Shown here in pieces: positions 1 through 7,074 of a stretch of 16,092 nucleotides of DNA (position 1 is its first letter; every line of letters begins with the position of its first letter). Both the position numbers and the translations under genes were made by a program. The DNA is from DATCDR01 sp036510575 (GTDB lineage: Bacteria > Actinomycetota > Acidimicrobiia > Acidimicrobiales > Bog-793): NCBI GenBank assembly GCA_036510575.1, contig DATCDR010000126.1, positions 1 through 16,092 of the forward strand. Reading direction: 5' to 3'. A model generated the notes under the pieces. It had not been told where the DNA came from. It did not search any database and saw only the letters and a program-made list of their open reading frames with translations.

Positions 1-471
1 GAGCGCGACCACGTCAACCTCGAGACTCGATGCCGTCACCGAGAAGCCTTCCGGTGGTCGCACCATCGAGTCGGCGTGGCTCATCCAGACGTCAAGCGGG
101 CCGTCTCCACCGACGAGCAGGCCCGACGGGGCGGCAACCGAGATCGCGGTTCTCCCGTACTCACCGCTGCCGGTTCGAGCTACCTCACCACCGAGCTGGA
201 GACAGAGCAACTGGGCGCCATAGCAGATACCGAGAATCGGCACGCCAAGCTCGTAGATCGCCGGGTCGATGCGGGGCGCGACCTCGGCATAGACCGACGC
301 GGGGCCACCGGACAAGATGATTCCGACCGGATTTCGCTCTCGGAGCTCCTCTGCGGTGATCGACCACGGCACGATCTCTGAGTAGACCTGGACCTCACGT
401 ACCCGTCGGGCTATCAGCTGGGAGTACTGCGCGCCGAAGTCGACGACGAGGACCGTGTCGAAGGGGCTCAT
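1..471 (-). CDS. guaA: GMP synthase (glutamine-hydrolysing), N-terminal part, cut by window edge
   Basis: GMP synthase makes GMP from XMP, ATP and glutamine in the last step of guanine nucleotide synthesis. Only the first 157 residues, part of the class I glutamine amidotransferase domain, lie in the window. The start MSPFDTVLVVDFGAQYSQLI is the classic GuaA opening, followed by IILSGGPASV, then the nucleophile elbow GICYGAQ with the catalytic Cys at residue 83, and a WMSHADSM stretch near residue 130. The catalytic His/Glu and the ATP pyrophosphatase domain would lie beyond position 1. The ATG at 471 is the natural start because the conserved VLVVDFGAQ follows six residues later. It lies on the same strand as glgC-glgA, 127 nt after glgA, with inverted repeats in the gap, so co-transcription is possible but not shown. 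Family assignment is very safe. Confidence 0.96.
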   Translation of the reverse strand, partial: MSPFDTVLVVDFGAQYSQLIARRVREVQVYSEIVPWSITAEELRERNPVGIILSGGPASVYAEVAPRIDPAIYELGVPILGICYGAQLLCLQLGGEVARTGSGEYGRTAISVAAPSGLLVGGDGPLDVWMSHADSMVRPPEGFSVTASSLEVDVVAL

Positions 472-493
472 CCCTTTACGCTACTGCCGAGCT

Positions 494-507
494 GCCTCGC
501 GCGAGGC
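494..507. promoter_or_regulatory. 14-bp perfect palindrome upstream of guaA
   Basis: GCCTCGCGCGAGGC is its own reverse complement and sits 23 nt upstream of the guaA start. It could be a protein-binding site or a small RNA hairpin near the guaA ribosome-binding region. GC-rich DNA yields such palindromes by chance, so the functional reading is weak. Confidence 0.3.
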
Positions 508-522
508 GATCAAATCAGTGAT

Positions 523-559
523 TTCTGCCGGTAATTCCGGCCCGAAACCGCCGGCAGAA
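523..559 (-). terminator. Inverted repeat between glgA and guaA, possible terminator or attenuator
   Basis: Nine-base arms TTCTGCCGG (523-531) and CCGGCAGAA (551-559) match perfectly around a 19-nt loop. The element lies 40 nt past the glgA stop and before guaA on the same strand. No T-run follows the stem, so it is not a canonical intrinsic terminator; it may reduce read-through, stabilise the glgC-glgA mRNA end, or be fortuitous. Confidence 0.35.
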
Positions 560-598
560 GCGCAACCGCGCACGACGATCAGCCTGTGTGATGAACGG

Positions 599-1771
599 CT
601 AGGCAGCGGAAAGCAAGCTCGCGTAGAGCGCCGCGGTTCGGGAGGCGACCGCCTGCCAAGTGAAGTGATCCTGAACCCGCTCACGTCCCGCAAGACCCAT
701 CGCGGCCGATAACGCCCCGTCCAAAAGGAGGCCATTCACGCGCTCCGCAAGCGCCGCACCGAGACCGCTCATGTCGTCTGGAAGCGGAACGAGGTAGCCG
801 GTGACGCCATCGACGACAATCTCGGGAATCCCCCCGACGGCGGTAGCAACCACGGGTGCTGCACAGGCCATCGCTTCGACGTTGATCAATCCGAAGGGCT
901 CATACGTCGACGGGCAGACGAACACCGTCGCGTGGCTGAGCAACTGGATCACCTCGATGCGGGCCAGCATCGTCTCGATCCAGTGCACGCCTACCCGACG
1001 CCCTTTGAGCGAAGCAGCCCGACCTGCCATCTCGGCACCGATCTCTGGCGTGTCGGCGGCGCCGGCGAGAAAGACGAGTTGTGCCCCCGGGGAGATGAGC
1101 TCTGCCATGTCGAGCAGGTGGCCGATCCCCTTTTGCGCAGTGACTCTGCCGATCCACATCACGATCGGAAGGTCCGGATCGATACCGAGACGCTCGAGAA
1201 CCTCGGTCCCGAGGTCGGGCCGGTACTGCTCGGCATCGATGCCGTTGTGGATCACCACCACCTTCGCCGGATCGAGCGCGGGGTAGATCCGCCGCACGTC
1301 TCGAGCCATGTCCTCTGAGACCGCGATCACCGCGTCGGCTGAGTCGATCGCCGTCTTTTCACAAAAGCTGGAGAGGGCGTAGCCGCCGCCCAGCTGCTCG
1401 GCCTTCCATGGTCGAAGCGGCTCGAGGCTGTGCGAGGTCATCACGTGCGGAATGCCGTAGATCAGCTTCGCGAAGTGACCGCCGAGGTTCGCGTACCAGG
1501 TGTGACTGTGGACGATCTCAGCATCACCTACGGCCGCCGCCATCCGCAGATCCACCGCCATCGCCTGCAGCGCCGCCCCGGCGCCCTCACGCGGCAGCTC
1601 GCTCCAGGGCTCATAGGCACCTGCCACGAGCGCCGAGTTACGCGGGGCCCCAAAGCACTGCACCTCGAGATCGACGAGCTTGGCGAGCTCCCTGCTCAAG
1701 TACTCGACGTGGACCCCTGCCCCGCCGTAGACCTCGGGCGGGAACTCCCTCGTCAACATGGCGACCTTCAC
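599..1771 (-). CDS. glgA: Actinobacterial GT4 glycogen synthase / maltose-1-phosphate synthase
   Basis: A 390-residue GT-B glycosyltransferase of family GT4. The N-terminal donor/acceptor loop is MKVAMLTREFPPEVYGGAGVH. The C-terminal half has the R-x4-K pair (R209, K214 in IGRVTAQKG) and the retaining E-x7-E motif (E291 and E299 in YEPFGLINVEAM). This is the short actinobacterial type, not the GT5 bacterial glycogen synthase. In mycobacteria the orthologous enzyme (GlgM) mainly joins ADP-glucose to glucose-1-phosphate to form alpha-maltose-1-phosphate, the GlgE donor, and can also extend glucan. A glgE gene in this cluster makes the GlgM role likely here. The start is a GTG at 1771 that overlaps the glgC stop by 4 nt (GTGA), implying translational coupling with the enzyme that makes its ADP-glucose. 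The family is certain; the preferred acceptor is inferred. Confidence 0.94.
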   Translation of the reverse strand: MKVAMLTREFPPEVYGGAGVHVEYLSRELAKLVDLEVQCFGAPRNSALVAGAYEPWSELPREGAGAALQAMAVDLRMAAAVGDAEIVHSHTWYANLGGHFAKLIYGIPHVMTSHSLEPLRPWKAEQLGGGYALSSFCEKTAIDSADAVIAVSEDMARDVRRIYPALDPAKVVVIHNGIDAEQYRPDLGTEVLERLGIDPDLPIVMWIGRVTAQKGIGHLLDMAELISPGAQLVFLAGAADTPEIGAEMAGRAASLKGRRVGVHWIETMLARIEVIQLLSHATVFVCPSTYEPFGLINVEAMACAAPVVATAVGGIPEIVVDGVTGYLVPLPDDMSGLGAALAERVNGLLLDGALSAAMGLAGRERVQDHFTWQAVASRTAALYASLLSAA

Positions 1772-3000
1772 CGCCGATGGACCTCGCCACCCTTGCCGAC
1801 GACGATGACGCCGCGATCAGAGATCGTGAAGCTCGGGTCGACCCAGCCTGCTTCGAGGTCCAGCACTGCTTCTGACTCGACCTTGACGTTCTTGTCGAGT
1901 ATCGCCCGACGAACGACCGCATCCGGCCCGATGATCACGTCGTTCATCAGCACCGAATCCTCGACGAGCGCTCCGGACTCAACGATCACCCCTGGCGAGA
2001 GGATCGACCTTCGGACGGTACCGCCACTCACGATGACGCCACCGCTCACAAACGAGTCGATCGCGTGACCGACGCGCCCGGGCTCTTCGAAGACGAACTT
2101 CGCGGGCGGCAGCTCTGCGGGAAGCGCAGTGTAGATCGGCCACTCGTGGTTGTAGAGGTTGAAGATCGGATGCACCGAGATGAGATCCATGCTGGCGTCG
2201 TAGTAGCTGTCGAGCGTCCCGACGTCTCGCCAGTAGGCGCGATCTCTCGGGGTTGCGCCAGGAACCCGGTTATTCGAGAAGTCGTAGTAGTCCGCATCGC
2301 CGGCGGCGACCATCGCTGGGATGATGTCGCCGCCCATGTCGTGGCCCGAACCAGGGTCGTCGCTGTCTTTTCCAAGTATGTCGAGGAGAACCCCGGTGGA
2401 GAAGATGTAGTTGCCCATCGAGGCCAACACCTGGGTGGGGTCATCGTCGAGCGGCTTTGGATTCGTCGGCTTTTCGAGGAAGTCCTGAACCCGCGTCCCG
2501 CTTCCCGGTTCGATCACGCCGAACTGGGACGCCTCGCCGATGTCGACCCGGATCCCGGCGATGGTGACCCCTGCCCCGCTTTCGAGATGCTGGTCGAGCA
2601 TCTGCTGTGGGTCCATCCGATAGATGTGATCCGCACCGAAGACGCATACATAGTCCGGCTGCTCGTCACCGATGATGTTCAGGTTCTGAAAGACGGCGTC
2701 GGCCGAGCCCGAGAACCACTGCCGCCCACGTCGCATCTGTGCGGGCACCGTCGTCACGTAGTTACCGAGCAGGGTCGACATGCGCCAAGTCCGGGAGATA
2801 TGGAGGTCGAGGCTGTGGCTCTTGTACTGCGTGAGCACGACGATCTTCAAGAGCCCGGCGTTGACCAGGTTCGAGAGCGCGAAGTCGACCAATCGATACT
2901 GCCCGCCGAACGGCACTGCGGGCTTCGCGCGGTCGAGCGTGAGTGGCATCAGCCGCTTACCCTCGCCGCCTGCCAAGACGATCGAGAGCACCTTCGCCAT
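1768..3000 (-). CDS. glgC: Glucose-1-phosphate adenylyltransferase (ADP-glucose pyrophosphorylase)
   Basis: GlgC converts glucose-1-phosphate and ATP to ADP-glucose and pyrophosphate, the committed and usually allosterically controlled step of bacterial glycogen synthesis. The 410-residue protein has the nucleotidyltransferase signature LAGGEGKRLMPLT at residues 9-21, then DRAKPAVPFGGQYRLVDFAL. The middle contains VFGADHIYRMDP and FLEKPTNP, typical of GlgC. The C-terminal part (from about residue 300) is the left-handed beta-helix with hexapeptide-like repeats (GVIVESGALVEDSVLM), ending in a tail typical of actinobacteria. Length is normal. The ATG at 3000 has a Shine-Dalgarno-like GGTGA (complement of 3005-3009) four nt upstream. 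It heads a leftward operon with glgA and is divergent from glgP. Confidence 0.97.
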   Translation of the reverse strand: MAKVLSIVLAGGEGKRLMPLTLDRAKPAVPFGGQYRLVDFALSNLVNAGLLKIVVLTQYKSHSLDLHISRTWRMSTLLGNYVTTVPAQMRRGRQWFSGSADAVFQNLNIIGDEQPDYVCVFGADHIYRMDPQQMLDQHLESGAGVTIAGIRVDIGEASQFGVIEPGSGTRVQDFLEKPTNPKPLDDDPTQVLASMGNYIFSTGVLLDILGKDSDDPGSGHDMGGDIIPAMVAAGDADYYDFSNNRVPGATPRDRAYWRDVGTLDSYYDASMDLISVHPIFNLYNHEWPIYTALPAELPPAKFVFEEPGRVGHAIDSFVSGGVIVSGGTVRRSILSPGVIVESGALVEDSVLMNDVIIGPDAVVRRAILDKNVKVESEAVLDLEAGWVDPSFTISDRGVIVVGKGGEVHRR

Positions 3001-3235
3001 TACGTCACCGTACTACCGCGCATCTGTGAAATACGGCCGATAAGTCCACGTCGAGCGCGCCGACAAGTTCGTCCACACTCCGTTTCGAGCGGTGCCAACG
3101 CCGTGGCCGGCGCGTGAACGCTGACCTGCGACAGAGCCAGGCGGGACAGCGCCACACCCGCATCGGAGAAACGACGACTTGTTGTGGCCATCGCCACAGA
3201 GTGCGTGTCCAGATCGGATGCGCAAGACTTGAGCG
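3001..3235. promoter_or_regulatory. Divergent intergenic region glgC/glgP
   Basis: This 235-nt gap separates the two diverging glycogen operons and should hold both promoters. It contains a dyad TGTGGC-CATC-GCCACA at 3183-3198 (perfect 6-bp arms), about 37 nt upstream of glgP, placed where a repressor could act. I could not pick convincing -35/-10 boxes. Confidence 0.5.
3183..3198. promoter_or_regulatory. Dyad-symmetric candidate operator upstream of glgP
   Basis: TGTGGC and GCCACA form perfect 6-bp arms around CATC. The site lies between the divergent promoters' expected positions and just before glgP. A sugar-responsive regulator is a plausible binder, but no regulator gene is in the window and the symmetry alone is modest evidence. 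Confidence 0.3.
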
Positions 3236-4969
3236 ATGCTCGATCAGACCATCGCCTACTTTTCGATGGAAATCGCCATCGACGACGACATCCCAACCTT
3301 TAGTGGCGGCCTTGGCGTGCTTGCTGGCGATTTTCTCCGGGCGATCGCCGACGGCGCGGTACCAGCGGTCGGCGTGACACTCCTTTACCGAGGTGGCTTC
3401 TTCCATCAGAGCCTCGACAGCTCCGGCCATCAGGTCGAGAGCCCCGTCGTCTGGAACCCAGCCGACCGCCTCGAACACCTGGAGAATCGGGTCACCATCA
3501 CAATCAGCGGCCGACCCGTCACCGTCGGCGTGTGGCGCTACGTGATGGTCGGCGTCACCGGATTCGAGACGCCGGTCTACCTCCTCGACACCGCAGTTCC
3601 GGAGAACACACCACAGGACCGGTTGATCACCGATCGCCTCTACGGGGGTGGACCAGAAGAGCGGCTCTCCCAGGAGGCTGTCCTCGGACTGGCGGGTATC
3701 GCGATGCTCGAGAGCCTCGGCCACAGGGCTCTCACGACGTTCCACATGAACGAAGGCCACGCCGCACTGGCTCCTCTGGCGCTCCTCCGGCAGCGATCCG
3801 GCGAGGATCTGGCTGCGGCCACCGCAGAGGACCTCGGCGCGGTTCACCAGTCCTGTGTCTTTACCACCCACACTCCGGTGCCGGCAGGCCATGACCGCTT
3901 CACACTCGAGATCGTGACCAAGGTCCTCGGAGCCGAGATCGCCAGAGGCCTCGGAGATCTCGGCTGCCTCGAGGATGGCATGTTGAACATGACGGTGCTC
4001 GGCATGTTCTTCTCGGGGTTCATCAACGGCGTGGCCAAGCGGCACGGCGAGGTCTCTCAGGCGATGTTCCCGCACTTTCGCGTCGAGTCGATCACGAATG
4101 GCGTGCACGCCTCGACGTGGGTCTCCCCCGAGATCGCGAGGCTCTTCGACGACCATCTACCCGGCTGGCGCGAGGACAACACGCTGCTCAGCGGCGCCGA
4201 CGCGATCTCCCTCGACGAGCTCCGCGCGGCCCATCAGACCGCGAAGGACACGCTCTTTGACGAGGTGATGCGCCGAAGCGGCATCGCATGCGATCCTTCG
4301 GTGCTCACGATCGGCATCGCCCGGCGCGCGGCCGCCTACAAGCGCAACGACCTGATCTTCTCCGACCTCGACGCGCTCGAAAAGGTCGCCGACCGGGCAG
4401 GGTCCCTCCAGATCCTTTGCAGCGGGAAGGCGCATCCGAACGACAAGGAAGGCAAAGCGCTTATCGCCCACCTCACGGCGCTTGCAAAAGAGCTCTCTGG
4501 TGCGATCACCGTCGTATATCTGACCGACTACGGCATGCGCCTTGCGGCACGGCTCGTCGCTGGTGTTGACGTCTGGTTGAACAACCCGGTCGCGCCACGC
4601 GAGGCGTCTGGCACGAGTGGGATGAAGGCCGCGATGAACGGTGTCCCGAGCCTGAGCACGCTCGACGGCTGGTGGCTCGAAGGCTGCGTCGAAGGAGTCA
4701 CCGGCTGGGCGATCGGAACCGACCGCGGCGCAGACGCAGACGCAGACGCTGACGACAGCGACGCCGCCGCCATCGACGCGAGTGACGCGAGCGACCTGCG
4801 TCGGGTCCTCGGCAGCGTGGTGGCGCCGATGTACTACGAGCGACCGGAGGCCTTTGCAGCGATCGGTCGCTCCGCGATCGCCGCCAACGGCTCCTTCTTT
4901 ACAACCGAGCGGATGCTTCGCGAGTACGTGGAACGTGCCTACCAACGCCATGTACCCATTGATGCCTAA
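3236..4969 (+). CDS. glgP: Alpha-glucan (glycogen) phosphorylase, compact GT35 form
   Basis: GT35 phosphorylase, which releases glucose-1-phosphate from non-reducing ends of alpha-1,4-glucan with pyridoxal phosphate. The opening IAYFSMEIAIDDDIPTFSGG LGVLAGD is typical of the compact phosphorylase subfamily rather than the long E. coli/muscle form. Further conserved blocks are FHMNEGHAAL near residue 170, THTPVPAGHD, ITNGVHASTW, and IARRAAAYKR. The PLP-binding lysine is K464 in EASGTSGMKAAMNG. Residues about 498-520 form an Asp/Ala-rich stretch (ADADADAD) encoded by a GCAGAC hexanucleotide repeat, longer and more repetitive than I would expect for this linker. At 577 residues it is otherwise complete. 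The ATG at 3236 has only a weak upstream GAG. The stop overlaps the start of glgE, so the two are probably coupled. Its product feeds both GlgC and GlgA/GlgM. Confidence 0.93.
   Translation: MLDQTIAYFSMEIAIDDDIPTFSGGLGVLAGDFLRAIADGAVPAVGVTLLYRGGFFHQSLDSSGHQVESPVVWNPADRLEHLENRVTITISGRPVTVGVWRYVMVGVTGFETPVYLLDTAVPENTPQDRLITDRLYGGGPEERLSQEAVLGLAGIAMLESLGHRALTTFHMNEGHAALAPLALLRQRSGEDLAAATAEDLGAVHQSCVFTTHTPVPAGHDRFTLEIVTKVLGAEIARGLGDLGCLEDGMLNMTVLGMFFSGFINGVAKRHGEVSQAMFPHFRVESITNGVHASTWVSPEIARLFDDHLPGWREDNTLLSGADAISLDELRAAHQTAKDTLFDEVMRRSGIACDPSVLTIGIARRAAAYKRNDLIFSDLDALEKVADRAGSLQILCSGKAHPNDKEGKALIAHLTALAKELSGAITVVYLTDYGMRLAARLVAGVDVWLNNPVAPREASGTSGMKAAMNGVPSLSTLDGWWLEGCVEGVTGWAIGTDRGADADADADDSDAAAIDASDASDLRRVLGSVVAPMYYERPEAFAAIGRSAIAANGSFFTTERMLREYVERAYQRHVPIDA
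4730..4753 (+). repeat. In-frame GCAGAC hexanucleotide microsatellite within glgP
   Basis: Three exact GCAGAC copies followed by one GCTGAC encode Ala-Asp four times. It sits in the linker between the conserved GWAIG segment and the C-terminal helix region (VVAPMYYERPEAF). Copy changes would stay in frame, giving length variation without loss of function. Confidence 0.85.
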
Positions 4970-6995
4970 CGGCGGCGAGCCCTCCGCGGCGGTGGCCGCC
5001 GCCTCCGGCAGGGCTCGGCCAGTGATCTCGGGAGTCCGCCCCGTCGTCGACGACGGAGCCTTCGCTGCGAAGGGTTCACTCGGCGAACCGGTGGTCGTCG
5101 AGGCCAACATCTTTACCGACGGCCCAGACGTCCTCACAGCCGAGGTGCGATTCCGTCATCGCGGCGAAGCCACCTGGAAGACGACGCCGCTTCGCCCACT
5201 CGGCAACGACCGCTGGCGAGCGACGTTCCCCGTCTCCGAGCTCGGTCGCTACCAGTTCTCGATCCGTGCGATGGTCGATGACTTCGCCACCTGGCGACGT
5301 GCCTTCGTGCTTCGTGGCGCGACCGGCTACGCGCTCATGCTCGACCTCCGCGTCGGCAGCGAGCTCGTGCGCCGCGCCGTCGACCGGGCGACGGGGGCCG
5401 ACCGGCGCCAACTGAACGAGTTCGCCGGCGCGCTCGAGGCGGCAGCTGAGGCAGCTGAGGCAGGCGAGACGATTACTGCCGAGATCGCTGCCAATCCCGA
5501 CCTCAGCCGGCTGATGTCAGAGCGCCGGAGCCTCGGCACGGCGACCACCTCTCGCACCTATCACCTCGACGTGGAGCGAGAGCGCGCCCGCTTCAGTAGC
5601 TGGTACGAGCTCTTTCCTCGCTCGACCTCCCCCGACCCAGATCGTTCCGGCACGTTCGCCGACGTCGAGTCACGGCTCGACTACGTCGCTGAACTGGGCT
5701 TCGACGTGCTCTACCTGCCGCCCATCCACCCCATCGGCACGACGGCGCGAAAGGGTCGCGACGGTTCGACCGAGACAACTCCCGGCGACCCGGGAAGCCC
5801 GTGGGCGATCGGCTCACCACGGGGGGGGCATACAGCGGTCAATCGCGACCTCGGGACACTCACGGACCTTAAGCGACTCGTAAAGGCTGCGAACTCGCAC
5901 GGCATCGAGCTTGCACTGGACCTCGCCTTCCAATGCTCGCCGGACCATCCCTGGGTGAGCGAGCACCCGAGTTGGTTCAAGCACCTTCCCGACGGCACGA
6001 TCCAAACGGCGGAGAATCCCCCGAAGCGCTACGAAGACATCTATCCACTCGACTTCTCGACCCCGGACTGGCGCTCGCTGTGGGACGAGCTGCGAGCGGT
6101 CAACGAGTTCTGGATCGACCAGGGCGTGCGCATCTTCCGAGTGGACAACCCCCATACAAAGCCGCTGCGCTTTTGGGAGTGGCTGATCGCCTCGCTTCGC
6201 GAGGCACATCCCGACGTCATCTGGCTAGCCGAGGCCTTCACGAGGCCGAGAGTCATGGAGCACCTGGCCAAGGCAGGGTTCTCGCAGTCCTACACCTACT
6301 TCACGTGGCGAAATACCGCAGACGAGCTCCGCGACTACCTGACCGAGATAACCACCCCGCCTGTCGCTGACTATTTCCGGCCAAACCTTTGGCCGAACAC
6401 ACCAGACATCCTCCACGAAGTACTCCAACACGGCGGGAGGCCGGCGTTCGCGCTCCGCTTCGTGCTCGCCTCGACGCTGTCGGCGAACTACGGGATCTAC
6501 GGACCGCCCTTCGAACTCTCGGTGCGCGAACCTCGCGAACCTGGATCTGAGGAGTACCTGCACTCAGAGAAGTTCGAGGTCCGCCGCTGGGACACGACAA
6601 GCCCCGCCAGCCTCGCCCGCCTCATCTCGCGAGTGAACGAGATCCGGCGTGCCCACCGGGCGCTGCAGCACAACCGGACACTTCGTTTTCACCGCTTCGA
6701 CAACGATCGCATGCTCGCCTACTCAAAGAGCCTCGACGAGTCGACAGGTGGCGAGCAAGAAAGCGACGTCGTGCTCATAGTGGTGAACCTCGATCCATCG
6801 GTCGTTAGAGAGGGCACAGTGTTCCTCGACCTCCCCACCCTCGGAATCGACCCCGCTCGTCCGTACGCGGCGACGGACCTCCTCACTGGCATCAAGTACA
6901 GCTGGAGCGGATCGACCAGTTTCATCCGCCTCGACCCGGCCCTCCAGCCGGCGCACGTGTTCTCGATAGAACAGAACCCCGAGGTGACCGCGTGA
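4950..6995 (+). CDS. glgE: Alpha-1,4-glucan:maltose-1-phosphate maltosyltransferase
   Basis: GH13 subfamily 3 enzyme that transfers maltose from alpha-maltose-1-phosphate to glucan ends. About 681 residues, normal for GlgE. The N-terminal beta-domain carries DRWRATFPVSELGRYQFSI and a helical insert near residues 150-180 (a 9-bp tandem duplication at 5442-5459 gives EAAAEAAEAGE). The catalytic barrel has YFTW, the nucleophile D399 in IFRVDNPHTKP, and the acid/base E428 in WLAEAFTRP. The RVDNPHTKP block separates GlgE from other GH13 enzymes. The frame stays open upstream to 4782, but that part overlaps conserved glgP sequence and encodes nothing GlgE-like; ATG 4950 or ATG 4962 is the likely start, with GTG 4992 possible. 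All but the last begin inside glgP, suggesting coupling. Identity is very safe, the exact start is not. Confidence 0.95.
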   Translation: MYPLMPNGGEPSAAVAAASGRARPVISGVRPVVDDGAFAAKGSLGEPVVVEANIFTDGPDVLTAEVRFRHRGEATWKTTPLRPLGNDRWRATFPVSELGRYQFSIRAMVDDFATWRRAFVLRGATGYALMLDLRVGSELVRRAVDRATGADRRQLNEFAGALEAAAEAAEAGETITAEIAANPDLSRLMSERRSLGTATTSRTYHLDVERERARFSSWYELFPRSTSPDPDRSGTFADVESRLDYVAELGFDVLYLPPIHPIGTTARKGRDGSTETTPGDPGSPWAIGSPRGGHTAVNRDLGTLTDLKRLVKAANSHGIELALDLAFQCSPDHPWVSEHPSWFKHLPDGTIQTAENPPKRYEDIYPLDFSTPDWRSLWDELRAVNEFWIDQGVRIFRVDNPHTKPLRFWEWLIASLREAHPDVIWLAEAFTRPRVMEHLAKAGFSQSYTYFTWRNTADELRDYLTEITTPPVADYFRPNLWPNTPDILHEVLQHGGRPAFALRFVLASTLSANYGIYGPPFELSVREPREPGSEEYLHSEKFEVRRWDTTSPASLARLISRVNEIRRAHRALQHNRTLRFHRFDNDRMLAYSKSLDESTGGEQESDVVLIVVNLDPSVVREGTVFLDLPTLGIDPARPYAATDLLTGIKYSWSGSTSFIRLDPALQPAHVFSIEQNPEVTA

Positions 6996-7074
6996 TCTCC
7001 CCCCGCGCCTGCGGCAACGGGCCGCTCCGGACAGTACCCGACTGCCAGCGGCGATTTCACGAGAGCCGACGCCA

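Noticed and set aside
4782..4949. Upstream extension of glgE by 56 codons
   Set aside because: It overlaps conserved C-terminal glgP coding sequence in another frame and encodes no GlgE-like residues; ATGs at 4950 and 4962 suit the family length.
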